From contig NZ_QKSD01000015.1 in the NCBI RefSeq assembly GCF_003234085.1, forward strand, positions 31,979 through 95,978: 64,000 nt of DNA, written 5' to 3'. The stretch is from Curtobacterium sp. MCPF17_052 (GTDB lineage: Bacteria; Actinomycetota; Actinomycetes; Actinomycetales; Microbacteriaceae). Below the pieces are notes generated by a model. The model saw only the letters and a program-made list of their open reading frames with translations, did not search any database and was not told the DNA's origin. Position numbers and translations under genes: made by a program. Positions 1 through 8,539 of this stretch are shown here, piece by piece. Each line of letters starts with the position of its first letter. Position 1 is the first letter of the stretch.

Positions 1-1
1 C

Positions 2-370
2 CTGACCGAAGCGGATGCTGCCTCGGTCGGAGCGATGCTCGTGGCGCAAAACGAAGCCGCGTTCAACGATGTTCACGAGTGGGAGGACCCGCATGCCCCC
101 TACGAGCACGCCTCTCCGCTCCGCGACGATTGGTCGGCGGTCGCCGTGCTGAAGGCGTTGCAGCACTACGTGTACCACGCGTTTCTCGACGAGGACCATG
201 ACGAGTGGACGTCGAATGAGGCGGGCATGTTCTGCTCCGCGCTGTCCGGGTCGATTGTCGCAAGCGTCCCTGGGTGGGATCCGACGACCTGGACGCCAGC
301 AGTGCTGCGCGCGGCGCCAGGGTACGTCGAGGCGCCGCTGGAGATCAACAGAAGCTCCTCTGCGCCCTGA
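2..370 (+). CDS. Hypothetical protein, 3' part only
   Basis: The reading frame is open from the first bases of the window, so the gene starts upstream and about 122 residues of its C-terminal part are visible. An internal ATG at 35 could be read as a start but has no ribosome binding site. The protein is acidic and mostly soluble, with an aromatic and histidine-rich stretch in the middle (LQHYVYHAF) and no signal peptide or membrane segment. I do not recognise a family. The stop at 368-370 is followed by gene-poor DNA, so no neighbour informs its role. Confidence 0.5.
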   Translation: MTEADAASVGAMLVAQNEAAFNDVHEWEDPHAPYEHASPLRDDWSAVAVLKALQHYVYHAFLDEDHDEWTSNEAGMFCSALSGSIVASVPGWDPTTWTPAVLRAAPGYVEAPLEINRSSSAP

Positions 371-1111
371 AGCGGCCCCGGATGGGGGGAAAGCCCGGTA
401 GATGATCGGCCGTTCAAGGGCTTGTTGGCAGCGTCAAGGCCAAGTTCGGCGGCGCCGATTCCCAGGACGACAGCGGAGATGCCTGAGCGCGTGCAAGCGA
501 TACGCGTCACCACCAGCCGAGATGCGGCGCTCACGGCGGCGCAGTGGGAACCGCCGAAACTTCGCTCATTGATCCGTCTCGATAGACGATCGGCTATCGA
601 GACACCAGGACCTGGCAACCGAGAAGGTCGAGCGGGACTGCTGCAGGTTCGGTTGACTCCTGACGGGTAGGGGGCGTTGGCTCCGCCTTTTCACGACGGG
701 CGGTTCCATGACGGAATACGTTGGCCGTTCGGGTCTGCCCGCTGAGCTTCCCAGCGACATCAGCGCGACCTCGTCTGCTACTGCGCGGCGAGCTCTGGTG
801 CCAGCGGGACCTATTTCTGGCCCGGCCGCGGTTCCCGACGATGGCCATGCCGAGGTGGATCGTGGAGCTGGCGACGGGAGCCGCCCCCTCGCAGCGGTGT
901 TCGACGCCACCCGCAACGAGCAATGCGGCGGGCCTGACAGAGGCCGGGGCTGCACGGCCCGTCAGGAACTGACAGTTGTGATTGCTCCTTTTCCCTCACC
1001 TGAACTGCTTGAGCCGGCTGATCAGCGCTGACAAGTTCGTTCAGAAGCTGACACGAAAGCTGACCGCTCGACCGGTTCCGTCATGTGCACCGACGAGTGC
1101 AGGTGCGGTCG
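371..1111. other. Gene-poor stretch, no supported gene
   Basis: About 740 bases hold only short open frames on both strands. None has the strong third-position GC bias of the neighbouring genes, a ribosome binding site or a recognisable motif. Visible features are a 10-bp inverted repeat at 576-603 and, near 1016-1070, several spaced copies of a GCTGAC-like word. It could be degraded coding sequence or an old insertion scar, but no transposase or integrase fragment can be identified. Confidence 0.5.
576..603. repeat. Perfect 10-bp inverted repeat
   Basis: GTCTCGATAG at 576-585 and its exact complement CTATCGAGAC at 594-603 are separated by 8 bases (ACGATCGG). The arms are not GC-rich and no T-run follows, so it does not look like a terminator. 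An operator or recombination site is possible. Nothing nearby identifies a protein that would bind it. Confidence 0.5.
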
Positions 1112-2191
1112 TCAGTGGTCGTGGTGGAGTGGCCATGCCGGGAACGGGTCGCCGTACCGCCTCCAGCTCGTCGGGCCGGCGAGGAGTTCGTCGTCCGTGA
1201 GCAGGCACGCGTGCAGGGCGGCGATGATCTCGTCGCGGTCGAGGTGCTCGCCGAAGAAGACCATCTCCTGGCCGACCGGCGCATCCGGATCCCAACTCGC
1301 GATGCCCGTGGGGTCGAGGGACACCGTGTCGCCGGCGCTGCGCCAGGAGCCGTGGTGGTCGGGGCGGGTGGCGAGCTGGACCAACCCGCGCGACCGGGCG
1401 ATACGGCCGACCTGGTCGGGGACGAGTCGATGCCGGACCGAGTCGAACAGGCGGTCGGGGTGGAACGGTCGGGGGTCCCGGAACACGAGGACGTCGACCC
1501 CGTTCCGGGACGCTGCCGGGAGGTCGGGCTCGGCGAGGGCTCGAGTCCACCCCATCCGCCGCCCGATGCGGCGGGCGCAACCCCGGCCTCCAGGCCATCC
1601 TGTCGGCTGCCGCGCCGTCGCGAGGGACGTGACCACTGCTGCGTCCGGGTTGAGGCGCTGCACCAGGCCGACGGTGCTGCGGAGCTGCTCCGGGGGCACG
1701 TCCGCTGCGTCGGCGAGCACGACGACCGTGGCGAACTCGAGCTGTGATGCCAGGGACTCGGCAGTGACGAAGTCGACGGCGGGGGCCGGCGCCGCCGACA
1801 GCAACCAGCGGTGGACGTCCCAGACCCGCGCCACGGTCACCAGATCGTGCAGTTCTGCCGGCGGGCCCTCGTTGCGTCGGCCCTCGAGTTCGGTCTCGAG
1901 CACGAAGCCCACTTCCATCACGTCCGCCTCCGCATCGAGCTCGATGACGGTTCGGCCGGTGGCGCCGGCATGAGCGGCTGCGAGTGCACGCTCCGCGAGG
2001 ACGAGGGCGAACTCCCCGCTGTCCTCGGTCTCGTCCGTGATGTCGCTGGCCGGGGCGTCCTCGGCCAGCGCTCCCGCGATCATCCGGGAAACCCGGGAGC
2101 GTTCCGTCGGGTCCAGTCCGCTGACGAGGGCGACCCGGAGGGCCGGGGCTGGTGGGCGGGCGGTGTCTCGGGCTTCCGTGGAACGGTCCAT
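1112..2191 (-). CDS. CobW-like protein (zinc-starvation associated)
   Basis: 359 residues. The C-terminal half has the CobW C-terminal domain, including FRDPRPFHP (near residue 245), RSRGLVQLATRPD, and the closing segment LDRDEIIAALHACLLTDDEL. The protein ends in a His-rich tail (LHHDH). At the N-terminus the expected GTPase P-loop (GxxGxGKT) is replaced by SGLDPTERSR, so nucleotide binding is doubtful. The CxCC metal motif of COG0523 proteins is not seen. Start chosen at ATG 2191 (MDRSTEAR); an upstream in-frame ATG at 2221 would run through the Zur-like box. It is divergent from the zinc-free L36 gene with that box between them. This fits a zinc-starvation role such as a metal chaperone; the function is inferred from family and context. 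Confidence 0.75.
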   Translation of the reverse strand: MDRSTEARDTARPPAPALRVALVSGLDPTERSRVSRMIAGALAEDAPASDITDETEDSGEFALVLAERALAAAHAGATGRTVIELDAEADVMEVGFVLETELEGRRNEGPPAELHDLVTVARVWDVHRWLLSAAPAPAVDFVTAESLASQLEFATVVVLADAADVPPEQLRSTVGLVQRLNPDAAVVTSLATARQPTGWPGGRGCARRIGRRMGWTRALAEPDLPAASRNGVDVLVFRDPRPFHPDRLFDSVRHRLVPDQVGRIARSRGLVQLATRPDHHGSWRSAGDTVSLDPTGIASWDPDAPVGQEMVFFGEHLDRDEIIAALHACLLTDDELLAGPTSWRRYGDPFPAWPLHHDH

Positions 2192-2205
2192 GCCGACTGC
2201 TCTAG

Positions 2206-2220
2206 TGAGAACCATTATCA
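2206..2220. promoter_or_regulatory. Zur-like operator between the CobW-like gene and L36
   Basis: TGAGAACCATTATCA is an imperfect 7-1-7 palindrome with TGA...TCA ends, close to the actinobacterial Zur box type. It lies 12 bases before the L36 start and 14 bases before the CobW-like start on the other strand, so one site could repress both. Read on the minus strand it contains GATAAT, a good -10 element for the CobW-like gene. A nearly identical 15-mer lies at 2419-2433. Confidence 0.75.
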
Positions 2221-2232
2221 ACAGGAGTCGTC

Positions 2233-2355
2233 ATGAAGGTCCGGAACTCACTCAAGTCCCTGAAGAAGCTGCCCGGTGCGCAGGTCGTCCGCCGCCGCGG
2301 TCGCACCTTCGTCATCAACAAGCTGGACCCGCGCGGCAAGGGGCGCCAGGGCTGA
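2233..2355 (+). CDS. rpmJ2: Ribosomal protein L36, zinc-independent paralogue
   Basis: 40 residues, [20 protein letters not shown] followed by [20 protein letters not shown]. This is the YkgO/type-B form of L36: it has the RRRGRTFVI core but no cysteine, so it lacks the zinc ribbon of the usual rpmJ product. Such paralogues replace the zinc-binding form when zinc is scarce and are typically repressed by Zur. A ribosome binding site AGGAG sits at 2223-2227, directly downstream of the Zur-like box. The gene is easily missed because of its size. Confidence 0.92.
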   Translation: MKVRNSLKSLKKLPGAQVVRRRGRTFVINKLDPRGKGRQG

Positions 2356-2404
2356 GACCGGCCGTCGCGCTCGGGGCGATTTGGCGGACCGATCCGTCTC
2401 CCTC

Positions 2405-2410
2405 TAGCGT
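2405..2410 (+). promoter_or_regulatory. -10 element of the substrate-binding protein gene
   Basis: TAGCGT lies 7 bases upstream of ATG 2418, the spacing seen at many genes in this window. Transcription should begin at or next to the ATG, giving a leaderless mRNA. The Zur-like box at 2419-2433 would then cover the transcription start. Confidence 0.5.
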
Positions 2411-2417
2411 CACGATC

Positions 2418-3421
2418 ATGAAAACCATTATCACTACCACGGTGGTCGTCGCGGCGCTCGCCCTCCCCGGGTGTGCGAACTCCTCCGCGTCCGGTCGGTC
2501 GTCCACGACCCCGTCGGCCGTTTCCACGCTGACGAGCTGCGGCATGCAGCTGACCGTCCCCGCGCCTCCCGAACGGGCGGTGACCCTGGAGCAGGGCGCG
2601 ACCGAGGTCATGCTGGCGCTCGGACTGCAGGACCGGATGGTGGGGACCAGCTACCTCACCGACGCCGTGGCCCCGGCGTGGCGATCGGCCTACGACGACG
2701 TGCCGGTGCTCGCCGAGCAGTACCCGAGCACCGAGCAGCTCCGCGAGGCGAACCCCGACTTCGTCTACTCGATGCGCGCCTCTGCGTTCGCGTCCGACGC
2801 TGCCGGGAGTCGTCAGGAACTCATCGACCTCGGCGTGCCGGCCTACCTGTCCGCGAACGACTGCGAGGACCCGGCGCTCGTCCCCGACGAGGTCGGCTTC
2901 GACGCGATCCTCGACGAGGTCACCGACATCGCTCGGGTCTTCGACGTCGAGCAGCGGGGCCGCGACCTCGTCGCCGAGCAGCGGGACACCCTCGAGCGGG
3001 TGACGGCAGCAGCCTCGGACACGGGGGCGCCGTCCGTCGTCTGGCTCTACTCCTCGGTCAACGGGCACCGGTGGTGGCCGGTGCGAACGGGCTCGCCGAC
3101 ACCATGGGCCGTGTGGCGGGCGCGACCAACGCCTTCGACGACCTGGATGCGCAGTGGAGCGAGACCAGCTGGGACGAGATCGCGCAGCGCGACCCGGACG
3201 TCATCGTCGTCGCCGACCTGTCCCGCGGCCTGCCCGGCGACAGCGCCGACGACAAGATCGACCAGCTCCGGTCCGACGCCGTCACGAAGGACCTCAGCGC
3301 CGTCCGCGACGACCACCTGATCGCCGTCCCGGCGACGGAACTCGACCCCTCGGTGCGGAGCATCGACGCCCTGGAGACCGTCTCCACCGCCCTGACCGAG
3401 TACTCGGAGGACCGACGATGA
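2418..3421 (+). pseudogene. Class III ABC substrate-binding lipoprotein, frameshifted
   Basis: The N-terminal part (to about residue 217) has a lipoprotein signal with lipobox LPGC (Cys19) and a periplasmic metal/siderophore-type binding fold (TLEQGATEVMLALGLQDRMVG). The frame then shifts by one base at about 3060-3065. Before it the protein reads VVWLYSSVNG. After it the -1 frame continues with APVVAGANGLADTMGRVAGA and runs to the stop at 3419-3421. Restoring one base in the GGG at 3063-3065 would give about 334 residues. The family resembles that labelled proposed F420-0 transporter (TIGR03868, from memory). The stop overlaps the methyltransferase start. Either a recent inactivation or a sequencing error; the partner genes are intact. 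Confidence 0.8.
2419..2433. promoter_or_regulatory. Zur-like operator overlapping the start codon of the ABC binding-protein gene
   Basis: TGAAAACCATTATCA differs from the box at 2206-2220 at one position. It begins on the second base of ATG 2418, so the same bases encode the first codons (MKTII). A repressor bound here would block initiation from the -10 element at 2405-2410. It ties the downstream transporter to the same regulon as the zinc-free L36. Confidence 0.72.
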
Positions 3422-4194
3422 CCACGACCACCACGCCCACCCCTGCCGAGACCGAGCAGGCGCTCGGCCTCCTCGCGGCCTGGGACGCCCAGCAGGCTGC
3501 CTACATCACCAACCGCGAGCAACGCTTCGCGATCATGCTCGACGTCGTCGACCAGGTCGTGCCGCAGGGTGGCATCGTCCTCGACCTGGCGAGCGGACCT
3601 GGCTCGATCAGCCAGCGGGTCGTCGGCCGGCGGCCGGACATCACCTGCATCGCGCTCGACCACGACCCGGTGCTCCTGGAACTCGGGCGGACGGCGCTCG
3701 CCGGGCAGCCGGTGCGTTTCGTCGACGCCGACCTCTGGGACCGCGACTGGACGGCGGGCCTGGACGGCGCGATCCCCGACGCGGTCCTCAGCTCCACCGC
3801 CCTGCACTGGTTGCCGTCGGACGTCCTCAGCCGCGTCTACAACGACCTCGGGTCGATCGTGCCGCCCGGTGGTGTGGTGCTCAACGCCGACCACCTCCGT
3901 CACCTCGACGGCCGCACGCTGTTCGCCGAGCTCAGCGCACTCGACGACGAGCGCACCCAGCAGGCCGACCGGGCGTCGGGCGCGCTCGACTGGGACCAGT
4001 GGTTCGCGGAGGTCACCGCGGTCGAGCGGTACGGCCGGCTCGCCGCCGAGCGGGAGCGCCGGTTCGAGCACCGACCGCCGAACCCCGAACTCAGCCTGGG
4101 CTTCCACGTCGCGGCACTCGAAGTCGCCGGCTTCATCGAGGTCGGTCCGATCTGGCAGTACCTCGACGACTTCGTCGTGCTCGCCCGACGGTGA
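3418..4194 (+). CDS. Class I SAM-dependent methyltransferase in the ABC cassette
   Basis: 258 residues. The SAM-binding loop is VLDLASGPGSISQRV (about residues 53-67), followed by an acidic end of strand 2 (ALDHD) and the motif SSTALHWL typical of small-molecule methyltransferases. The start ATG overlaps the preceding stop, and the stop overlaps the permease GTG, so it is made together with the transporter. Its substrate is unknown. A methyltransferase inside a Zur-controlled uptake cassette suggests it may modify the imported ligand or help make it. That role is inference. Confidence 0.8.
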   Translation: MTTTTTPTPAETEQALGLLAAWDAQQAAYITNREQRFAIMLDVVDQVVPQGGIVLDLASGPGSISQRVVGRRPDITCIALDHDPVLLELGRTALAGQPVRFVDADLWDRDWTAGLDGAIPDAVLSSTALHWLPSDVLSRVYNDLGSIVPPGGVVLNADHLRHLDGRTLFAELSALDDERTQQADRASGALDWDQWFAEVTAVERYGRLAAERERRFEHRPPNPELSLGFHVAALEVAGFIEVGPIWQYLDDFVVLARR

Positions 4195-5210
4195 GCGCGA
4201 CCGCGCTCCGCGGTGCCGTCGTCGTGCCGGTGCTCATGGCCGCGCTCGTCGTGGTCGTCGTCGCGGGCGTGACGCTGGCCGGAGGCTCGATCACGTGGGT
4301 GGACACGGTGCGGTCGATCGGCACCCACCTCGGTCTGCCGGTCACCCCGCTGGCCCGGCTCGCGGACTCCGTGGTGTGGCAACTGCGACTACCGAGGGTC
4401 CTGCTCGCCGCCTCGGCCGGTGCGGGACTCGCGGTGAGCGGCTGCGTGTTGCAGGCCGTGACCCGCAACGTGCTCGCGGAGCCCTACCTGCTCGGGATCT
4501 CGTCCGGTGCGTCGACGGGGGCGGTCCTCGTCCTGGTGCTCGGTCTCGGCGCGGGATCCGTCACCCTGGCCGGCGGCGCGCTGGTCGGTGGGCTCGTCTC
4601 GTTCGCGCTGGTGTTCGCGTTGATGGGACGGGACACCGCGAGCACCAGCCGAGTCGTGTTGACCGGGGTCGTCGTCGGGCAGTTGTTCGCCGCCGTGACC
4701 TCCCTCGTCGTCACGGCCTGGGGCGACGCGGAGGCGACGCGGGGCATCACGTACTGGCTGCTCGGGTCCCTCGCGGCCGCGCGGTGGTCCGCGGTGGTGG
4801 TCTGCGCCGTGGTGGTCGCGGTCGCGACCGCCGTGTTCGTCGCCGTCGCACCGGCGCTGGACGCCTTCGTATTCGGGCACGACGCCGCCGTGGCCCTCGG
4901 CATCGACGTCCGGCTCCTGCGGGTCGTCGTGCTCGTCGGCGCAGCGGCGACGACCGCCGCGGTCGTCGCCGCGGTCGGGGCGATCGGTTTCGTCGGACTC
5001 GTGGTCCCGCACGCCGCCCGCATGCTCGTCGGACCCGGCCACCGCCTCCTGCTGCCGGTGTCCGCCCTCGCCGGCGGAGTGTTCCTCGTCGTCGCGGACC
5101 TGGCCGGGCGACTCGCGTTCGCACCGCACCAGATCCCGGTCGGTGTCGTCACGGCGCTCATCGGAGTGCCGACCTTCCTGGTGGTCCTCCGCCGAGGGCA
5201 GCGCGCATGA
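4191..5210 (+). CDS. FecCD/BtuC-type ABC transporter permease
   Basis: 339 residues with about nine or ten membrane helices. Family segments include RLPRVLLAASAGAGLAVSG, the BtuC-like LAEPYLLGISSGAS, and the cytoplasmic coupling region GAIGFVGLVVPHAARMLVG near residue 265. GTG start at 4191 within the GTGA overlap. It would form the membrane channel for the class III binding protein upstream and the ATPase downstream. The family has been named a proposed F420-0 permease. The Zur-like sites upstream argue for a metal chelate instead (inference). Confidence 0.88.
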   Translation: MSATALRGAVVVPVLMAALVVVVVAGVTLAGGSITWVDTVRSIGTHLGLPVTPLARLADSVVWQLRLPRVLLAASAGAGLAVSGCVLQAVTRNVLAEPYLLGISSGASTGAVLVLVLGLGAGSVTLAGGALVGGLVSFALVFALMGRDTASTSRVVLTGVVVGQLFAAVTSLVVTAWGDAEATRGITYWLLGSLAAARWSAVVVCAVVVAVATAVFVAVAPALDAFVFGHDAAVALGIDVRLLRVVVLVGAAATTAAVVAAVGAIGFVGLVVPHAARMLVGPGHRLLLPVSALAGGVFLVVADLAGRLAFAPHQIPVGVVTALIGVPTFLVVLRRGQRA

Positions 5211-6034
5211 CCGCGGCAGGGTCCGAGCCCGGCGAGCGCGCGGCGGGGTCCGAACCCGGTCTGCTCTCGGCGCGACGAGTGGGACGCTCCGTCCACGGCG
5301 TGCGACTCCTGACGGAGGTCGACCTGGTCGCGCCACGCGGGTGGATCACCGGGATCGTGGGCCCGAACGGGTCGGGCAAGTCGACGCTCGCCCGGTGCCT
5401 GGCCGGGGTCACGCCTCCGGACAGCGGAGCCGTCCTGCTCGACGAGGCGGACCTGCACGCGTTGCCGCGCCGATCGGTGGCCCGCCGTCTCGCCTTCGTC
5501 GAACAGCAGGGGCACACCGACATCGACCACCGGGTCCTCGACGTGGTGCGGCTCGGGCGACTGCCGCACCGCTCACGCTTCGGCGGTCCCGACGAGGGTT
5601 CCGACCGGATCTGCCGGGAGGCACTGGCGGCGGTGGGCATGGCGGGGACCGAGCAACGCCGCTGGAACGGGCTGTCGGGCGGCGAACGACAGCGGGTCCA
5701 GATCGCTCGTGCGTTCGCGCAGGAACCCGAGGTGCTCGTCCTCGACGAACCCCTCAATCACCTGGACGTGCACCACCAGTTCGAGCTCCTGGACCTGCTC
5801 CGAGACGGGTCCCGCACCGTCGTGGTCGTCCTCCACGACCTGGACATGGCGGCTCGCTACTGCGACCACGTGGTGGTGCTGTCGGAGGGACGGGTGGCGG
5901 CGGCAGGGGCACCGCGGACCGTGCTCACACCGGACCTGTTGGAGCGGGTGTTCCGGGTGCGCGGCCGAACGCGCGAGGCCTCGGAGGGCCTCCGGGTCGA
6001 TCTCCTCGGCACCGCGTCCGAAGGGGCGCGCTGA
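5207..6034 (+). CDS. ABC transporter ATPase, FecE/BtuD type
   Basis: 275 residues with a full set of motifs: Walker A GPNGSGKST (about residue 50), Q-loop in FVEQQGH, signature LSGGERQRV, Walker B EVLVLDEP and H-loop VVVLHDLDMA. The first 20 residues are an extra GSEPGERAAGSEPG-like leader containing a short duplication. ATG 5207 overlaps the permease stop. It powers the FecCD permease. All residues needed for ATP hydrolysis are present, so the cassette would work if the binding protein is functional or replaced. Confidence 0.9.
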   Translation: MTAAGSEPGERAAGSEPGLLSARRVGRSVHGVRLLTEVDLVAPRGWITGIVGPNGSGKSTLARCLAGVTPPDSGAVLLDEADLHALPRRSVARRLAFVEQQGHTDIDHRVLDVVRLGRLPHRSRFGGPDEGSDRICREALAAVGMAGTEQRRWNGLSGGERQRVQIARAFAQEPEVLVLDEPLNHLDVHHQFELLDLLRDGSRTVVVVLHDLDMAARYCDHVVVLSEGRVAAAGAPRTVLTPDLLERVFRVRGRTREASEGLRVDLLGTASEGAR

Positions 6035-6195
6035 CCGTGCTCCGCCGGGTCGGCCGGTCCTCGGGCTGTCCGCTGGCCCGGTCGTGCTCGGTGTGCCGTG
6101 CCGTCGAGCAGTCGCACGCCTCGGCTGCGGAAGCGCCGACGGGTGCGGTCGGACCGTCATCGGTGCACACTTGCTGCACCGAACGAGGAGGCCCC

Positions 6196-6579
6196 GTGTT
6201 CCGACCCGCCAGCGCCTACAGCGGCTTCAGCGTCGACGACGTCGACGCCGCCGTGGCCTTCTACGCGGGAGTGCTCGGCGTGGACGTCCGCGTCCTCGTC
6301 CCCGGACAGATGATGCAGCTCCTGTTGCCGGGCTCGGACGTCCCGGTGCTGCTCTACGGCAAGCCTGACCACACCCCGGCGACCTTCACCGTGCTCAACT
6401 TCGTGGTGGACGACATCGACACGGCGCTCGACGACCTGGCGGCGCTCGGGGTCCGGCCGACCGACGGCGGACAGTGGGCGGACGACCGCCAGGTCCTCCG
6501 CGGGCGATCCCGCGACATGGGGCCGGACATCGCCTGGTTCACGGACCCGGCCGGCAATGTCTTCTCCGTGCAGCACTGA
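6196..6579 (+). CDS. VOC/glyoxalase-fold protein
   Basis: 127 residues with two beta-alpha-beta-beta-beta halves. The first is YSGFSVDDVDAAVAFYAGVLG; the second has LNFVVDDIDTALDDLAALGV and ends with FTDPAGNVFSVQH, the usual glyoxalase/bleomycin-resistance C-terminus. GTG start at 6196, preceded by GAGGAGG at 6186-6192. A single gene in its own unit, convergent with the EamA exporter gene. The substrate cannot be told from sequence. Confidence 0.85.
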   Translation: MFRPASAYSGFSVDDVDAAVAFYAGVLGVDVRVLVPGQMMQLLLPGSDVPVLLYGKPDHTPATFTVLNFVVDDIDTALDDLAALGVRPTDGGQWADDRQVLRGRSRDMGPDIAWFTDPAGNVFSVQH

Positions 6580-6636
6580 TCGCACGGGCGAGACCCGGGC
6601 GGCCGGGTCGCGCTGAGCGAGACCAGGGCAGCCCGG

Positions 6637-7593
6637 TCAGGACCGACCGACCGGCGGCCACCCTCTGTCGACGGGCGGCCGCCCTGGGCCGCCCGCGTCG
6701 CCCGACTCGTTCGTCGGGGCGACCGCCAGCACGACGAGCACGACCGCGATGACCCCGAGCCCGACCCAGCCGACCGCCGTCAGCCGTTCGCCGACCACCA
6801 GGACGGCGAGCACCGCAGCCACGGCCGGTTCGGTGAGCGTGACCGTCGTCGCCGTGCTCGCGGAGACCGTCGTCAGGCCGTAGCCGAACAACAGGTAGCC
6901 GAGGAACATCGGCACGAGGGCCATGTACATCCCGACGGCGAGGTCCTGCGGAGTCGCCAGCAGCGGCGCCCCGGTGACGGCGAGGACCGGCATGAGGAGC
7001 AGCCCGCCGCCGCCGAACACCGCGCCCATCGCCGCTGCCCGCGGGACGCCCTCGTCCATCAGGCGGTGTGCGACCCAGGAGTACACGGCGTAGCCGGCAC
7101 CGGCCACGAGCCCGAGCAGGACCCCGAGGACCGTCGCCCCGGCCGGGCGCGCGGCGTCCTCGAGTCCGGAGAGGCAGAGCAGCACGCTGCCCAGGACGCC
7201 GAGCATGGCGGCGAGGATCCACCACCGGCTGAGCGGGCGCCGGTCGACGACGCGTTCCAGCACCCCGGAGGCCAGGGGCGCGGACGCGAGTGACACGACC
7301 GACCCGACAGCCACGCCGGCCGTGTGCATCGAGCTGTAGAACGCGAGCGGGTAGACGGCGACCGCGAGGGCACCGACGACGACGAGGCCGCGGCGGTGCC
7401 GGAGCTGCGTGCGCGCACCACGCAACGCCCGGGCGCCGACCACGGCCTGCAGCAGACCGCCGACACCGAGTGCCGCGGCCCCGATCGCCAGCGGGCCGAC
7501 GTCCGGGGCGAAGGTCGCCGCGGTCCCAGTGGTGCCCCAGAGCAGCGACGTGACCGTGATCGCGAGCAGGCCGGTGCGGCGTCCGTCCGTCAC
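6637..7593 (-). CDS. EamA/DMT-family exporter
   Basis: 318 residues and about ten membrane helices in two EamA repeats. The first begins [18 protein letters not shown]; the second contains [20 protein letters not shown] and ends in [20 protein letters not shown], the typical closing helices. GTG start at 7593, with GGAGG in the bases just upstream on the minus strand. The gene is divergent from nadE. Members export amino acids, purines or metabolites; no specific substrate is indicated. Confidence 0.85.
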   Translation of the reverse strand: MTDGRRTGLLAITVTSLLWGTTGTAATFAPDVGPLAIGAAALGVGGLLQAVVGARALRGARTQLRHRRGLVVVGALAVAVYPLAFYSSMHTAGVAVGSVVSLASAPLASGVLERVVDRRPLSRWWILAAMLGVLGSVLLCLSGLEDAARPAGATVLGVLLGLVAGAGYAVYSWVAHRLMDEGVPRAAAMGAVFGGGGLLLMPVLAVTGAPLLATPQDLAVGMYMALVPMFLGYLLFGYGLTTVSASTATTVTLTEPAVAAVLAVLVVGERLTAVGWVGLGVIAVVLVVLAVAPTNESGDAGGPGRPPVDRGWPPVGRS

Positions 7594-7686
7594 AGTCGCA
7601 CCTCCGTCGTCACGGTCACCGTAGTGGTCCGGATGCCGTTCACGAGCAGGTGCCGAGAACCCGTGCGGACGACGGTGGCGCGGGCG

Positions 7687-7692
7687 GATACT
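7687..7692 (+). promoter_or_regulatory. -10 element of nadE (leaderless)
   Basis: GATACT ends 6 bases before GTG 7699. No separate ribosome binding site is needed if the mRNA begins at the GTG, as at other genes here. Confidence 0.45.
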
Positions 7693-7698
7693 GGGGGA

Positions 7699-8526
7699 GT
7701 GCGAGAACTCCAAGCCGCCATCGCCGCGGACCTCAACGTCCAGCCGACCATCGACCCCGAGCAGGAGGTCACCCGGCGCGTGGGCTTCCTGCGCGACTAC
7801 CTGCTGACCACCGGCGCGAAGGGCTACGTCCTCGCCGTCAGTGGTGGGCAGGACTCCACCCTGGCCGGACGTCTGACGCAGCTCGCCATCGAGTCGCTCC
7901 GGGCCGAGGGACACGCCGCCGAGTTCACCACCGTCCGGATGCCGTACCGCGTGCAGGCCGACGAGGACGACGCCCAGCTCGCCCTGCAGTTCATCGCCGC
8001 GGACCCCGGCATCGTCGTCAACATCGAGCACGGCGTCGACGGGGTCGTCCAGGACACCGCGGACGCCGGCGTCGCCCTGAGCGACTTCGTCAAGGGCAAC
8101 GTGAAGGCGCGGATGCGGATGGTCGCGCAGTACGCCGTCGCCGGGCAGCGCGGCTACCTGGTCGTCGGCACCGACCACGCCGCCGAGGCCGTCACCGGCT
8201 TCTTCACCAAGTACGGAGACGGCGGCGTCGACCTCACCCCGCTGACCGGCCTGACGAAGAGCCAGGGTCGCCAGCTGCTCGAGCACCTCGGCGCACCGGC
8301 CCGCCTGTACGAGAAGGCCCCGACCGCCGACCTGCTCGACGACCTGCCGGGCCAGACGGACGAGGCGAACCTCGGCCTCACCTACGCCGAGCTCGACGCC
8401 TACCTGCAGGGCCACGACGTCCCCGTCGAGGTCGCCGAGGCGATCGAAGCCCGTTACCGCGCCACGGAGCACAAGCGTCAGGTGCCGGCGACCCCGTTCG
8501 ACGAGTGGTGGCACGCGACGACGTGA
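7699..8526 (+). CDS. nadE: NH3-dependent NAD+ synthetase
   Basis: 275 residues, the length of the ammonia-dependent class without the nitrilase (glutaminase) domain. The PP-loop ATP-binding motif is [10 protein letters not shown] (residues 45-54). Further family segments are [30 protein letters not shown] and [22 protein letters not shown]. It adenylates nicotinate adenine dinucleotide and amidates it to NAD+, the last step of NAD synthesis. GTG start at 7699, downstream of a -10 element with leaderless spacing. A strong terminator follows the stop. Confidence 0.95.
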   Translation: MRELQAAIAADLNVQPTIDPEQEVTRRVGFLRDYLLTTGAKGYVLAVSGGQDSTLAGRLTQLAIESLRAEGHAAEFTTVRMPYRVQADEDDAQLALQFIAADPGIVVNIEHGVDGVVQDTADAGVALSDFVKGNVKARMRMVAQYAVAGQRGYLVVGTDHAAEAVTGFFTKYGDGGVDLTPLTGLTKSQGRQLLEHLGAPARLYEKAPTADLLDDLPGQTDEANLGLTYAELDAYLQGHDVPVEVAEAIEARYRATEHKRQVPATPFDEWWHATT

Positions 8527-8539
8527 CCGTCAGGTGACG

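Noticed and set aside
708..1031. Open frames in the gene-poor stretch, on both strands
   Set aside because: Weak third-position bias, no ribosome binding sites, no motif; nothing like a transposase was found.
3063..3066. Programmed -1 frameshift in the binding-protein gene
   Set aside because: There is no X-XXY-YYZ slippery sequence or clear downstream pseudoknot, and the gene family is normally in one frame. Mutation or sequencing error is simpler.
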